Both the position numbers and the translations under genes were made by a program. Source: Candidatus Baltobacteraceae bacterium (GTDB lineage: Bacteria > Vulcanimicrobiota > Vulcanimicrobiia > Vulcanimicrobiales > Vulcanimicrobiaceae). From it: DNA of 64,000 nucleotides. The notes beneath the pieces were generated by a model. It was not told where the DNA came from. It worked only from the letters and a program-made list of their open reading frames with translations, and did not search any database. Shown here one piece after another: positions 36,506 to 45,401 of the stretch (the stretch's first letter is position 1; each line of letters opens with the position of its first letter). Location of the stretch: NCBI GenBank assembly GCA_036488875.1, contig DASXGW010000004.1, positions 434,001 through 498,000 of the forward strand. Direction: 5' to 3'.

Positions 36506-38371
36506 TTATGAGGCTGACGATACGTCGAACGTCATCACGATGCGCGTTCCGCCGTCGCGATGAATCTTCACGTCGCGCGCGACGCCGCGAATGATCGTGA
36601 GTCCACGACTGCGGTCCCGCTGCGCCTCCCGGTAGGCGAAGGCGCCCGTGTCGGCAACCTCGATGGAGACCGTTGCGGGGTCCGGGTGGCTGATCTGCAT
36701 TTGAACGTCGCCGGCTGCGTGGGGATACGCGTGTTCGGCAACATTGGTTACCGCCTCGCTGATGGCAAGCAGCATGTCCGCCGCTACCGCCGGCGGCGCG
36801 CCAATCGCTCGGAAGAACTGCGCGGCTTTCGCTCGCATATAGCTCGGCGCTTCGTCGGTGGCCAGCCGCGACACCGTCAGGCGCGAATCAATTTTGGGTA
36901 CCAACCGCCGCAACGCTACCAGCGCGATATCGTCGCCCGGTTTGGCTGGTGCGACTTCGGACAGTACGTGATCTAAGAACCCCTCGAGATCTTCGGGGGG
37001 ACGAGCTGCGGCGTCGAGCAAACGCTTGAATCCGGTGTCGAGCGATTCCCCGCGCCGTTCGATCAGACCGTCGGTGTAGAACAGCATGAGGTCGCCGGGA
37101 TCGAGACGGCGTCGAACCGGAGGTCTGGTAACGGGCGTGATCCCCAGCAGCGTTCCGCCTGTCGGCAAAAAGCTCGCGGTGCCGCCGGCGATAAGCAAGG
37201 CCGGCGGATGCCCCGCGTTGGCGATTTCGCACTCGCCGGTTTCCCAGTCGTAGGTCGCGCAGCAAACGGTCGCGGACGTACCAGGATGGAATCGCTGCAG
37301 CATCGCGTTCAGGCGTTCCAACGTCGAGGCGGGGCTGTGGCCCTCCAGCATGTACGATCGAATGCCGGTGCGCAGCTGCGCCATGATGGCGGCCGCTTCA
37401 AGCGAGTGGCCGACGACGTCGCCCACGGCGAATGCCAGGCGATGATTACGTAGCGCGAACATATCGTAAAAGTCGCCGCCGACCTCAGCGTGCTCGGCGC
37501 TGGAACGATAGCGCACTGCGAACTGCGCGTTGGGAACGTCCGGAACGACCGTCGGCAGCAAGCTTTGCTGCAACGTCACGGCGATATCGCGTTCGATGTC
37601 GTAGACTACCAGGTTCCGCAGCGCGGTCTTGGCCGCGCGAACGAACTGCGAAAGGACGAGTTCGTCTTCCTCGGCGTGCGTCGAGTTCGCTTCCCCCGGC
37701 GCGACGACCAGGAGCGCGCGATCGCCATCGCCATCGGCAAACTCGGCCGTCGTATATTGCTGGGACGCACCGGCGGCAGCGATGTCGATCTCTTCGGGCT
37801 GACCTCCGCCGGAGCGCGAGGCCGCCCGCTCGCGCGTCCCTCCGACGACAATCTCGACCCACGCGTCCCGTTCGAAGAGCGCGCTCGCTTGTTCCGCGAC
37901 GACGCTCGCCAACTTCTCCACGGTGCGCGCTTCGTTCAACGCTTGGGTGGCGTCGTTGAGTTGACGGAGGCGTTTTGCAAGGCGGCGAGCGGTTCGCTCG
38001 GCGGAAGCGCCGCGCAACAACGCGGCGACGCTCGCCAGCAATACTTCTCGATCGACGGGCTCGACCAAGTACGCATCCGCGCCGCGCCGCAAACCCTCGG
38101 AGCGGTCGCTCGGCGTGATCGCGGTCGCCGACACGTGCAGCACCGGTAGCGCGTTATCGGTGCCGGCCTTGACGCGCTCGCACACGACGTAGCCGCTCAT
38201 GTCGGGCAGGTTGACGTCGAGGATGATTAAATCCACGCCGCGTTCGGCGTGCTCGAGGGCTTCTTGTCCGGTCGAGGCCTCGATCACGTCGTAACCGTCG
38301 CGTCGCAGCCACGTCGCAATGACGTAACGCGACCCTTCGGAATCGTCGGCGACGAGGATTCGGGCTTTCAC
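36506..38371 (-). CDS. Response regulator - SpoIIE-type phosphatase - RsbW-like ATPase fusion
   Basis: 621 residues in four parts. A REC domain (ILVADDSEGSRYVIATW, phospho-acceptor D52 in LDVNLPDMSG). A GAF-like linker (about 140-260). A PP2C/SpoIIE phosphatase (QQSLLPTVVPDVPNAQF, EVGGDFYDMFAL, FAVGDVVGHSLEAA, LMLFYTDGLIERRG). A C-terminal HATPase of RsbW type (LLAISEAVTNVAEHAYPH, RSRGLTIIRGVARDV). Phosphatase and anti-sigma kinase parts act on STAS anti-anti-sigma factors, so this is the output of the operon, controlled by phosphorylation. It overlaps the kinase stop (ATGA). Confidence 0.9.
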   Translation of the reverse strand: MKARILVADDSEGSRYVIATWLRRDGYDVIEASTGQEALEHAERGVDLIILDVNLPDMSGYVVCERVKAGTDNALPVLHVSATAITPSDRSEGLRRGADAYLVEPVDREVLLASVAALLRGASAERTARRLAKRLRQLNDATQALNEARTVEKLASVVAEQASALFERDAWVEIVVGGTRERAASRSGGGQPEEIDIAAAGASQQYTTAEFADGDGDRALLVVAPGEANSTHAEEDELVLSQFVRAAKTALRNLVVYDIERDIAVTLQQSLLPTVVPDVPNAQFAVRYRSSAEHAEVGGDFYDMFALRNHRLAFAVGDVVGHSLEAAAIMAQLRTGIRSYMLEGHSPASTLERLNAMLQRFHPGTSATVCCATYDWETGECEIANAGHPPALLIAGGTASFLPTGGTLLGITPVTRPPVRRRLDPGDLMLFYTDGLIERRGESLDTGFKRLLDAAARPPEDLEGFLDHVLSEVAPAKPGDDIALVALRRLVPKIDSRLTVSRLATDEAPSYMRAKAAQFFRAIGAPPAVAADMLLAISEAVTNVAEHAYPHAAGDVQMQISHPDPATVSIEVADTGAFAYREAQRDRSRGLTIIRGVARDVKIHRDGGTRIVMTFDVSSAS

Positions 38372-40101
38372 CGAACCCCGGCTTTCGCGATGGCTTCCTG
38401 CAGTGTCTGCTTCGACACGTTGGATTTGGCAAGCAGCGCAGCGGCGCTTCCCAGAATCGGACGGCTAGCCACGTCGAGTTCCGCCGACGACACCATGACG
38501 ACGGGCACGTCGCGCAAGACGGGTTCCAACTTCATTTGCGACATGACGTCGTCGCCATCCATACTCGGCATGCGTAGATCCAAGAAGACGAGATCGGGCG
38601 TATGCGCGCGCATGATTTGCAACGCATGTACCCCGTTGTCAGCCTCGAGAATCTCGGCGGCGAAGCCCTGCAGCAGTCCGCGAACGATTTCGCGGAAACG
38701 CGCGTCGTCGTCGACGACGAGAACCGTTCCTAACGAATGCGGCGCGACTTCCGAGCGACCTGGTGTGGCCGCCGCATTAACGGGCGCAACCCAGCGCATC
38801 GGCAGACGCACGTAGAACGCACTGCCCGCGCCGGGCGTGCTTTCCACCGAAAGGTCGCCGCCGAGTGCGCGCGACGCTAAGCGGGCGTACGGAAGCCCCA
38901 GGCCCGTACCCTTTTGTTTGGTTTGCAACGGACCGCGAACTTGATAGAACTCTTCGAAAATGCGAGCGAGGTCTTCGGGAGCGATGCCCACGCCGGTATC
39001 CCTCACGGCGATCTCGAGTTCCAGCGGTGACTTTTCACTCGCGGTCACGGTTACCGTTCCGCTTTCGGTAAACTTGAGCGCGTTGGTGATGAGATTGCGC
39101 AAGACTTGCGCCAGCAGGATGCGGTCGGTTTCGATGTTCCAGACGGCAGGCTGCTCGACGACGAGTTCGACGCCGGGTTTTGCCAGCGGGCGCAGCGTGC
39201 CGCGAAGCTCGCCGAAGACGTCACGCAAATCCGTGTCGGCGATATCGGGTTCGAGGCGTCCCGATTCGGCCTTCGAAAGGTCGAGCAACCCGTTAACGAG
39301 TGCGAGGAGATCGTTGGCGGCGCCTATTGCAAGCGAGACTTGGCGCTGCCGTTCTGCGCCGTCATCGCCGTCGGATTCAAGCGTCAAGCGAAGCAAACCG
39401 AGGATGGCGTTGATCGGTCCGCGCAGTTCGTGGCTCACGTTAGCAAGAAACCGCGTCTTGGCTTCGCTGACGTCGTTCAAGCGCAGCGTCTTGTCGTCGA
39501 GCTCGGCATACAGCGCTACTACGCCGCGGTTGGTCTCTTCGAGCTCTCCCTCGAGTTCGGCGTACATCGCCAGAACGCCGCGGTTGGTGTGTTCGAGCTC
39601 GGCGTTGAGTTCAACGAGCTCTTCACGCTGCGCTTGGACGCTTTCGAGCGCGTTGAGCAAATCGTTATTCTGGATGCGAAGCTCTTCGAGCGGCGTCAAG
39701 GTGGAGCTTCGGCGCAGCAGCGCGCGCAGCGCGCCGGGTTGCGCGCGGTTGGCAAAACCGCGTCGCAGCGTAACCGTCTCGCTTTTCCCATCGGCTTCGC
39801 GTTCGACCTCGATCGCCTGGACGAGCCGTTGCGCAGCCAGCAGCCCGTCGCTGGGACGGCCCTTCGCGGCAACCGGTACGCCGCCGATTCTCACCGCCAG
39901 CGCGTCGTCTTCGATGAAAAACGTTGCCGACGATTTCGCTTTGGCGGCAACGACTTCGCGACCGATCTCGCTCAGCGCCGTCGCGAAGCGCACTTGGTCG
40001 GCTTCGTCGCATCCGATTGCCGACATCGCGACGCGGCCGCACTGCCGAAGCGCGAAGACGTCTTCGGCTTGGGCCAGGACCAATGTCAACAGTTCGTTCA
40101 C
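38368..40101 (-). CDS. Hybrid histidine kinase with N-terminal RsbT-like segment
   Basis: About 577 residues from a GTG at 40101 that overlaps the upstream stop (GTGA). An N-terminal RsbT-like part reads ADQVRFATALSEIGREVVAA. Next comes a coiled coil with a duplicated TNRGVxAxYAEL motif (about 172-202). The HisKA box is FLANVSHELRGPINAI (H224), then a HATPase (DTGVGIAPEDLARIFEEFYQ, GTGLGLPYARL) and a C-terminal REC (DLVFLDLRMPSMDGDD). There is no transmembrane segment, so it senses inside the cell or through the stressosome. It probably phosphorylates its own and the next gene's REC. Confidence 0.9.
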   Translation of the reverse strand: MNELLTLVLAQAEDVFALRQCGRVAMSAIGCDEADQVRFATALSEIGREVVAAKAKSSATFFIEDDALAVRIGGVPVAAKGRPSDGLLAAQRLVQAIEVEREADGKSETVTLRRGFANRAQPGALRALLRRSSTLTPLEELRIQNNDLLNALESVQAQREELVELNAELEHTNRGVLAMYAELEGELEETNRGVVALYAELDDKTLRLNDVSEAKTRFLANVSHELRGPINAILGLLRLTLESDGDDGAERQRQVSLAIGAANDLLALVNGLLDLSKAESGRLEPDIADTDLRDVFGELRGTLRPLAKPGVELVVEQPAVWNIETDRILLAQVLRNLITNALKFTESGTVTVTASEKSPLELEIAVRDTGVGIAPEDLARIFEEFYQVRGPLQTKQKGTGLGLPYARLASRALGGDLSVESTPGAGSAFYVRLPMRWVAPVNAAATPGRSEVAPHSLGTVLVVDDDARFREIVRGLLQGFAAEILEADNGVHALQIMRAHTPDLVFLDLRMPSMDGDDVMSQMKLEPVLRDVPVVMVSSAELDVASRPILGSAAALLAKSNVSKQTLQEAIAKAGVR

Positions 40102-41105
40102 GGCCGGTAGACGACCACCGATGCGTCGTCGCGGTGAACCCCGGCATCGCGCAGCAACGTTGCGGCTATTACTTGCGGGTCGTGCTGCAAGAGACCGCCA
40201 TATTGATGTAAATCCCATTTCGACGAAAGCCCGTCTGAATGCAGCACGACGATCGCCCCTTCGGGCACGGGCGCCGAAACTTCGCGAACGCGCTTAGGAT
40301 ACTGACCGACGATGCCGGGGCTGCTGTGCAGGGCGCGTCGCGTTTGGGCGTCGTCGATCCACAGCGCCACGTTGCCGACGCCGGCAAGCGTGACGGCGCG
40401 TTCCTGCGCCGAAACCGCGACGACTGCGACCGCCGCACCTCGCGTGCCGCGCAAAGCGCCGTTGAGCGTTTCGATAATGGCGACCGGTGATTGTTCGCTC
40501 GAGCCCAAGAACGTGCGGACGGCTTCGCGGCTGGCCATTGCCGCCAGTTCACCGTGGCCCAGTCCATCCGCCAGCATCACGACGGCATCGCCGTCGCGAT
40601 TCGAGCGAATCGCCCACGCATCGCCGCACGCCGATTCGTTCTGCATCGGACGCGTCAGCGCGCCAACCGTACGCACGGAACGCTTGCGATCTCCGCTCCA
40701 AAACGTTGCGACGACGATCGTGCCGCGTCCGGGCTTTGAGTAAGCGTCGAACGACGATGCGGCCCGTCGAATCGCTCCGATACCAATGCCGAGCGTACCG
40801 CGGGTCGATTCACCGTCGCGCGAAGCCCCGGCGTAATCGCCGATTCCCGGTCCTTCGTCAATGCTGACGAGTTCGAGCGCGGTTTCGGCGCTCTCGCGCC
40901 GGCAGCGTATCAGCATCGCACCGTGCTTGGCATGCAGGTAAAGGTTCGTCCCGAGTTCGGTTGCCGCTAGGCCGATCTCGCCGGTTTGCTTCTCGGAAAA
41001 ATCCAACCGTCGCGCCAGCGACATTGCCGCTACGCGTACCCGGCCCGGAGCGCTTTCGTCTTCAACCCAGATCCATTCGATGTCTTCGCCCGTCACCGCG
41101 CCCAC
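40098..41105 (-). CDS. RsbT-like ATPase fused to an RsbX-like PP2C phosphatase
   Basis: 335 residues. The N-terminal half is a GHKL ATPase (IGLAATELGTNLYLHAKHGA N-box; DEGPGIGD; RGTLGIGIGAIRRA). The C-terminal half is PP2C-like (GDAWAIRSNRDGDAVVMLAD, GLGHGELAAMASREAV, VVLHSDGLSSKWDLH). RsbX-type phosphatases reset stressosomes by dephosphorylating RsbS and RsbR. Fusion to an RsbT-like kinase makes one protein of opposite activities. It overlaps rsbT by 13 nt and the kinase by 4 nt. Confidence 0.88.
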   Translation of the reverse strand: MGAVTGEDIEWIWVEDESAPGRVRVAAMSLARRLDFSEKQTGEIGLAATELGTNLYLHAKHGAMLIRCRRESAETALELVSIDEGPGIGDYAGASRDGESTRGTLGIGIGAIRRAASSFDAYSKPGRGTIVVATFWSGDRKRSVRTVGALTRPMQNESACGDAWAIRSNRDGDAVVMLADGLGHGELAAMASREAVRTFLGSSEQSPVAIIETLNGALRGTRGAAVAVVAVSAQERAVTLAGVGNVALWIDDAQTRRALHSSPGIVGQYPKRVREVSAPVPEGAIVVLHSDGLSSKWDLHQYGGLLQHDPQVIAATLLRDAGVHRDDASVVVYRP

Positions 41106-41527
41106 TTGATTACCGTCACCTGCGTCCCTTTGCCGACGGTCGTCTCGAGTTTGAAGTCGTCGACGAGCCGGCGGCTGCCGGAAAGTCCAAGGCCCAACCC
41201 GTTACCGCTGCTGTAGCCGTCGGTCATCGCTTTGCCTATGTCGGGGATGCCTGGACCCGAATCGGAAAACGAGGCGCGCAGCCCGGTGCGGTCGCCTTCG
41301 ACGATTAATTCGATTCGTGCGTTGCCGCCGCCGCCGTGCACGAGTGTGTTTCGTGCGAGCTCGCTGGCGGCGGTGACGATCTTCGTTTGATCGACGATCG
41401 AGAGTGCCGCTTGCTGTGCGAGCGTGCGGACCGATTGCCGAACGCGCACGACGTCGGCGGCGGTGTCGATGTCGTGGATCTCGGCGACTGGTGCTGCCTT
41501 ACTCCTGGCCACTGGCGGCGGTTGCAT
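41093..41527 (-). CDS. rsbT: Stressosome switch kinase RsbT
   Basis: 144 residues with the GHKL ATPase boxes: TAASELARNTLVHGGGGN (N-box), FSDSGPGIPD (G1) and NGLGLGLSGSRRLVDD (G2). In the known system RsbT sits on the stressosome, phosphorylates RsbS and RsbR on stress, then is released to activate a partner phosphatase. A Pro/Ala-rich N-terminal tail may be non-essential. Overlaps rsbS by 29 nt. Confidence 0.93.
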   Translation of the reverse strand: MQPPPVARSKAAPVAEIHDIDTAADVVRVRQSVRTLAQQAALSIVDQTKIVTAASELARNTLVHGGGGNARIELIVEGDRTGLRASFSDSGPGIPDIGKAMTDGYSSGNGLGLGLSGSRRLVDDFKLETTVGKGTQVTVIKWAR

Positions 41528-41915
41528 CCTCGTCGGTATCTGGTGCGGTCGTTCTCGTCACGTCGCTCGTTCCCAAAAGCGCAAGCGCCTTGTCGACGTT
41601 GAGCGCGGTCCGGACGCCGCCAAGAGAGAGGCCCAGCTCGGTGAGGGTGATGGCTACTGCCGGCCGCATCCCAACGACGATGGTTCGGGCGTCGAGTATC
41701 CCGGCCATCGCCGCAATCGTCGCGAGCATGCGCCCGACAAAGCTGTCGACGATTTCGAGGGCGGAGATGTCGATGATGACGCCGCGCGCGCCGGTTTCGA
41801 CGATGCGCTGCGAAAGATCGTCTTGCAGCAAGAGTACGGATTCGTCGCTCAAGTCGAGATGGATCGACGCGAGCAGCACGTCTCCGATTCGCAGGATCGG
41901 TACGCGTTCGCTCAC
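41499..41915 (-). CDS. rsbS: Stressosome scaffold RsbS (STAS domain)
   Basis: 138 residues: a single STAS domain with IDISALEIVDSFVGRMLATI. S58 in VDSFV corresponds to the RsbS phosphorylation site; the LGGVRTALNVDKAL stretch ends the domain. RsbS forms the stressosome core with RsbR and holds RsbT. The Ser/Asp-rich C-terminal tail (about 20 residues) is an addition. Start overlaps the rsbR stop (ATGA). Confidence 0.92.
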   Translation of the reverse strand: MSERVPILRIGDVLLASIHLDLSDESVLLLQDDLSQRIVETGARGVIIDISALEIVDSFVGRMLATIAAMAGILDARTIVVGMRPAVAITLTELGLSLGGVRTALNVDKALALLGTSDVTRTTAPDTDEDATAASGQE

Positions 41916-42763
41916 GTGCGCTGGGCCGCTCCGGCGACTCGCCGGACTTCAAACCCGGCTCGAGTGAGGGTCAGGCGCAGAGCACTTTCGAGTGTCGCTT
42001 TCGTCGCGACGTCGCCGAACTCGATTCCAAGGCTGACGATCGTTTGCGCGATTTGAGGCCGGATACCCGAGATGATGCATTCGGCGCCCATCAAACGGGC
42101 GGCGAACACCGTCTTGAGCAGATGCTGCGCCACTTCGGTGTCGACAGCGGGAACGCCGGTGATGTCGATGATCGCGTGGGCGCTGCCGGTCGCGACGAGT
42201 TCTTGCAGCAGCGACTCCATGACGACTTGCGTACGCGCCGAATCGAGCGTTCCAACCAGGGGAATGGCAAGAATACCCTCCCACAGCTTGACCACCGGCG
42301 TCGACAGCTCCATGAGCTGCTCGGTCTGCCCGGCGATAACCGATTCGCGGGTCTTGCTGTACGATTCGAACGTCAGCAGTCCCAAATCGTCAATGAAGCG
42401 CGAGTACGGGGGAAACTCGGCGTGGATGCGTGCGTCGTCGACCGATTCCAGAATCGCATCCCGAAGCGCGAAGATCGCTAGCGCCGTTTGCGTCGGCGTG
42501 TAGCCGTGGCGCGCCCGCATCCGCGAATATTCTGAAAGCAGCGCGCGCAGTTCGTCGTGGGCCGGATCTTCCGCGTCCATCTTGTTCGCGGCGATGCCCG
42601 CGAGCACGGCCTCGAAAATTGGGGCCAGCTCGTTTTGGGATTCCGTAATATTGGTCGTGCCGCGCGATCGCGATTGGATAACCTTGAGCCAGCGTTTCCA
42701 GATCTCGTCGCGCTTTTCGCGGACGACAGAAGCAACCTGGCCTGAAGAAGTGTCTCTTGCCAT
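41912..42763 (-). CDS. rsbR: Stressosome sensor RsbR (RsbRD-type N-terminus plus STAS)
   Basis: 283 residues. The N-terminal 150 form an all-helical RsbRD-like domain (EIWKRWLKVIQSRSRG, SEYSRMRARHGYTPTQ). The C-terminal STAS reads VKLWEGILAIPLVGTLDSAR, IIDITGVPAVDTEVAQHLLK (Thr after Asp is the phospho-Thr site) and ECIISGIRPQIAQTI. RsbR paralogues sense signals and recruit RsbT. Only one RsbR is in this window; other sensor paralogues may lie elsewhere. Confidence 0.92.
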   Translation of the reverse strand: MARDTSSGQVASVVREKRDEIWKRWLKVIQSRSRGTTNITESQNELAPIFEAVLAGIAANKMDAEDPAHDELRALLSEYSRMRARHGYTPTQTALAIFALRDAILESVDDARIHAEFPPYSRFIDDLGLLTFESYSKTRESVIAGQTEQLMELSTPVVKLWEGILAIPLVGTLDSARTQVVMESLLQELVATGSAHAIIDITGVPAVDTEVAQHLLKTVFAARLMGAECIISGIRPQIAQTIVSLGIEFGDVATKATLESALRLTLTRAGFEVRRVAGAAQRT

Positions 42764-42816
42764 GGGGCGGTAGTTTGTATTGGAGCTTAAGGGGCTCCTA
42801 GGAACAATGCGCTTAG

Positions 42817-43209
42817 TTATCTGCTTGTTTTGTTGCTAGTGTCGGCAACAGATGCGCGCGAGTCTCCGCCGGCGGCGTACTGGCGTACGATCGCGCCGGC
42901 ATCGTCGGGCACCACCTCGTCGAGCGTGTCGACGACGTGAAAAACGAGATTGAGCCCGAGCAGCTCGAACAACCGCTTGACGATGAAATCGTCCTGCACG
43001 ACGGTGAGCGGAGGATGCCCGGCCGCGACGCGCGCTCCGTGCATCGAGACGAGCTCGCCAACGCACGACGAGTCGATGAACGTGACGCCGCTGAGATCAA
43101 CGATCAAGCCATCGCTATCTTCGACGGCCGCGAGCTCCGCGCGCAGCGTTGAACGTTGCGAAACGTCGTAGTCGCCCGTCAGCGTGAGTATGACGTAGTG
43201 ATTGGACAT
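42817..43209 (-). CDS. Anti-sigma-factor antagonist (STAS, RsbV-like)
   Basis: 130 residues from MSNHYVILTLTGDYD. The STAS core reads LIVDLSGVTFIDSSCVGELV, where the Ser of DSS is the site phosphorylated by RsbW-type kinases. It lies 53 bp before rsbR in the same direction, so it is the likely substrate of the SpoIIE/RsbW fusion. The upstream-extended frame is ignored because this start matches the domain. Confidence 0.85.
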   Translation of the reverse strand: MSNHYVILTLTGDYDVSQRSTLRAELAAVEDSDGLIVDLSGVTFIDSSCVGELVSMHGARVAAGHPPLTVVQDDFIVKRLFELLGLNLVFHVVDTLDEVVPDDAGAIVRQYAAGGDSRASVADTSNKTSR

Positions 43210-43337
43210 TGAGGATTTAGCACCGTTCGCGCTTGGGTTCGCGCAACACTCCTTGCCATTGACGATCGCGACGTACGTTCCAACAGCTGCGCGCACATGC
43301 TCAAAAAGAAAACGCCCCGTCATTGGGCGTTTTCAAA

Positions 43338-43413
43338 TGGTGGAGATGAGGAGACTCGAACTCCTGACCCCTTACATGCGAAGCAAGTGCTCTACCAGCT
43401 GAGCTACATCCCC
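43338..43413 (-). tRNA. tRNA-Ala (anticodon CGC)
   Basis: The reverse strand folds as a complete tRNA: acceptor GGGGATG with CATCTCC, including the G3:U70 wobble pair that marks alanine tRNA; D-arm AGCTCAGCTGGTAGAGC; anticodon stem CTTGC/GTAAG with loop TTCGCAT (anticodon CGC); T-arm AGGAG-TTCGAGT-CTCCT; encoded CCA. Its anticodon arm is the 20-bp sequence repeated at 2145. Confidence 0.96.
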
Positions 43414-43473
43414 ACGGCTCGTTTTGGGCAGCGTGAAGGATTGTACGCGCTGGGCTGGGCACCTGTCAAAGCG

Positions 43474-44106
43474 ATGTACCGCAGTACCCTTGCCGCCATG
43501 GCCTTCCTTATGAGCCTGACGTTCGTCGGCGCGCCCCCGGCCGCGGCCGGGTCGACCGTCGCTGCCGCGAGCCGCTGTAACTCGCGGATGATCGGCGACT
43601 ACGCCGGCGAGGTGCGCGACTACGACGCGCATCCGTCCGCCGTCGATCTGGCCAGCCTGCAGAAGCGCTTCAACGATATCAACGAGGTGCTCAAGGCGCT
43701 CGGCCAAGAGCGCTCCGTTCTCGATAGCGTCTGCACGAGCGATGCCGACAAGGCACCCCTCTTCGCGTACGCCGGCGCGACGGCGTCGTACGCGCTCGCG
43801 CTCCAGAGCGACGTCGCGGTGCGGATCAACCAGCCATGCCCAGACGCCGCAAGAGCGGTCGCGAAGGCGTTACTGGCCCAGGGCTGGCTCAATCTCGCGC
43901 AGGTCGTCAACGACGCCGGCGGGACGCCGCCGAAGGACGTCACCGAAGCGGCCCCACGCATTCAGAAGCGCGCCGCGGTTCTGGGCCTGACCTTGCCGGT
44001 TTGGGCCGACACCTCGGCCTACTGGCGCGACCAGGTCGCCAATCAGGCAAAGGCGGCCATCCAGGCCTGTTCGAGCCCGGCGCCCTCGACGACAGCCACG
44101 CCATAG
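43474..44106 (+). CDS. Exported protein of unknown function
   Basis: 210 residues from MYRSTLAAMAFLMSLTF, a signal peptide with AAAGSTVAAA cleavage region. The mature part is helical with a few Cys (ASRCNSRM, DSVCTSD, NQPCPDA, QACSSPA), probably paired in the periplasm. The frame continues upstream over the tRNA and is disregarded there. No family recognised. It precedes zur, but the palindrome between them suggests separate control. Confidence 0.65.
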   Translation: MYRSTLAAMAFLMSLTFVGAPPAAAGSTVAAASRCNSRMIGDYAGEVRDYDAHPSAVDLASLQKRFNDINEVLKALGQERSVLDSVCTSDADKAPLFAYAGATASYALALQSDVAVRINQPCPDAARAVAKALLAQGWLNLAQVVNDAGGTPPKDVTEAAPRIQKRAAVLGLTLPVWADTSAYWRDQVANQAKAAIQACSSPAPSTTATP

Positions 44107-44110
44107 GGAT

Positions 44111-44129
44111 TTTGCAAATCGTTCGCAAA
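44111..44129. promoter_or_regulatory. Inverted repeat TTTGC-N9-GCAAA, candidate Zur box
   Basis: TTTGCAAATCGTTCGCAAA lies 12 bp before the zur start. An AT-rich interrupted palindrome just upstream of a Fur-family gene and its target transporter is the normal layout for zinc-dependent autorepression. The exact consensus of Zur in this lineage is unknown to me. Confidence 0.5.
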
Positions 44130-44141
44130 TAGGGTCGCATC

Positions 44142-44537
44142 ATGGCCATGCGAGCGGAATACGTCACCCGGGCGCGCGAGCGAATCGCCACCATCCTCCA
44201 TCGCGAGCGGCGGTTTCTCTCCGCCGCCGAGATCCATCACCATCTACTCGAGGAAGGCGGCCCGAAGGTCGCGCTCTCGACCGTCTATCGCAACCTCGAA
44301 CATCTGCAGAGCAAGGGCGAGCTGACCGCGCGCACCGAGGCTGACGGCGAAACGCGGTACATGCCGTGCGAGCCGCAGCACCATCACCATCACGCCATCT
44401 GCAACGTGTGCGGCCGCGTCGAAGACGTCGACTGTACCGCGATGGAGCAGTTTGCCGAATCGCTGCGGACCAGCAGCGGTTTCCAGCTCGACGGTCACGC
44501 CATGGAGTTCTTCGGACGGTGCCGCCAATGCCGGTAA
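44142..44537 (+). CDS. zur: Fur-family metal regulator, probably Zur
   Basis: 131 residues. The N-terminal winged helix reads RRFLSAAEIHHHLLEEG and VALSTVYRNLEHLQSKGELT. The dimerisation half holds HHHHHAICNVCGRVEDVDC (regulatory His and the first CxxC) and the final CRQC (second CxxC), the structural zinc site. It is directly coupled to znuA (8-nt overlap), which makes zinc the most likely metal rather than iron. The start ATG is chosen to follow the palindrome. Confidence 0.88.
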   Translation: MAMRAEYVTRARERIATILHRERRFLSAAEIHHHLLEEGGPKVALSTVYRNLEHLQSKGELTARTEADGETRYMPCEPQHHHHHAICNVCGRVEDVDCTAMEQFAESLRTSSGFQLDGHAMEFFGRCRQCR

Positions 44538-45400
44538 GAATTCTACTCGCCGCGCTGCTCGTATTGAGCGCCGGATGTTCCGGCACGCGCGAGGCTACGA
44601 AGCACACCAACGTCGTGCAAGTTGCGACGACCATTTCGACGCTGAACTCGCTGGTGGAAGGGGTCGGCGGCAAGTACGTGCACGTCCAGAACATCGTGCC
44701 GGTCGGCGCGTCGCCGGAGACGTTTCAACCGGCGCCGCAAGACGTCGCGACGGTGGCCGACGCGCAGCTGCTCGTCGAAAACGGTGCCGGGCTCGAGACG
44801 TGGCTCGATCGCATGCTGCAAAACGCGGGCAACCCGAAACTCAAGACGGTCGTCGGTGCGGATGGCTTGCAGGCAAAGAACGACAATCCGCATTTGTGGA
44901 TGGATCCGGCGAACGCCAAGCACTACGTGCTGGCGATTCGCGACGGGCTCATCGCGGTCGATCCCCAGCACGCCAACGAGTACCGCCGCAACGCGTTCCT
45001 CTATAACGGCAAGCTCGATGGGCTCTCCGCCAGCATTCAAGCGAAAATCAACACGATTCCGCCGTCGCACCGGTACATGATCGTCTTCCACAACGCGTTC
45101 CAGTATTATAACGACCGTTTTGGACTCGATACGCTCGGGTTCGTCGAGCGCAATCCGGGGCAGGAGCCGAACCCGGCGCAAATCGCCAACCTCATCGATC
45201 TTGCCAAGCAGCATGGGGTCAAAGCCGTGTTCAGCGAGCCGGAATATAGTCCGAAGCTGCTCTACTCGATCGCGCAGGGTGCCGGCGTCAAAGTCGTCGA
45301 GAATCTCTACGACGATTCGATCGGCACCGATCCGCGCGTCTCCAACTACATTTCAATGCTCACCTACGATACCGACGTAATCGTAAAAGCGCTGAAATGA
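44528..45400 (+). CDS. znuA: Zinc ABC transporter, substrate-binding lipoprotein ZnuA
   Basis: 290 residues. Lipobox in LLVLSAGCSG. Cluster A-1 metal-binding protein: VQVATTISTLNSLVEGVGGK, HVQNIVPVGASPETFQPAP, NPHLWMDPANAKHYV (metal His), FHNAFQYY (second His), FSEPEYSPKLL and NLYDDSIGTDPRVSNY (acidic ligand). There is no His-rich loop. In the cell it captures Zn2+ (or Mn2+) and delivers it to ZnuB. Its start overlaps the zur gene. Confidence 0.9.
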   Translation: MPVRILLAALLVLSAGCSGTREATKHTNVVQVATTISTLNSLVEGVGGKYVHVQNIVPVGASPETFQPAPQDVATVADAQLLVENGAGLETWLDRMLQNAGNPKLKTVVGADGLQAKNDNPHLWMDPANAKHYVLAIRDGLIAVDPQHANEYRRNAFLYNGKLDGLSASIQAKINTIPPSHRYMIVFHNAFQYYNDRFGLDTLGFVERNPGQEPNPAQIANLIDLAKQHGVKAVFSEPEYSPKLLYSIAQGAGVKVVENLYDDSIGTDPRVSNYISMLTYDTDVIVKALK

Positions 45401-45401
45401 T

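Noticed and set aside
43363-43382. 43338 tRNA as the right end of an element starting at 2145
   Set aside because: The bases beside the 2145 copy do not contain the displaced tRNA half that such an integration would leave, and 29-43 kb looks like core chromosome. Kept only as a possibility.
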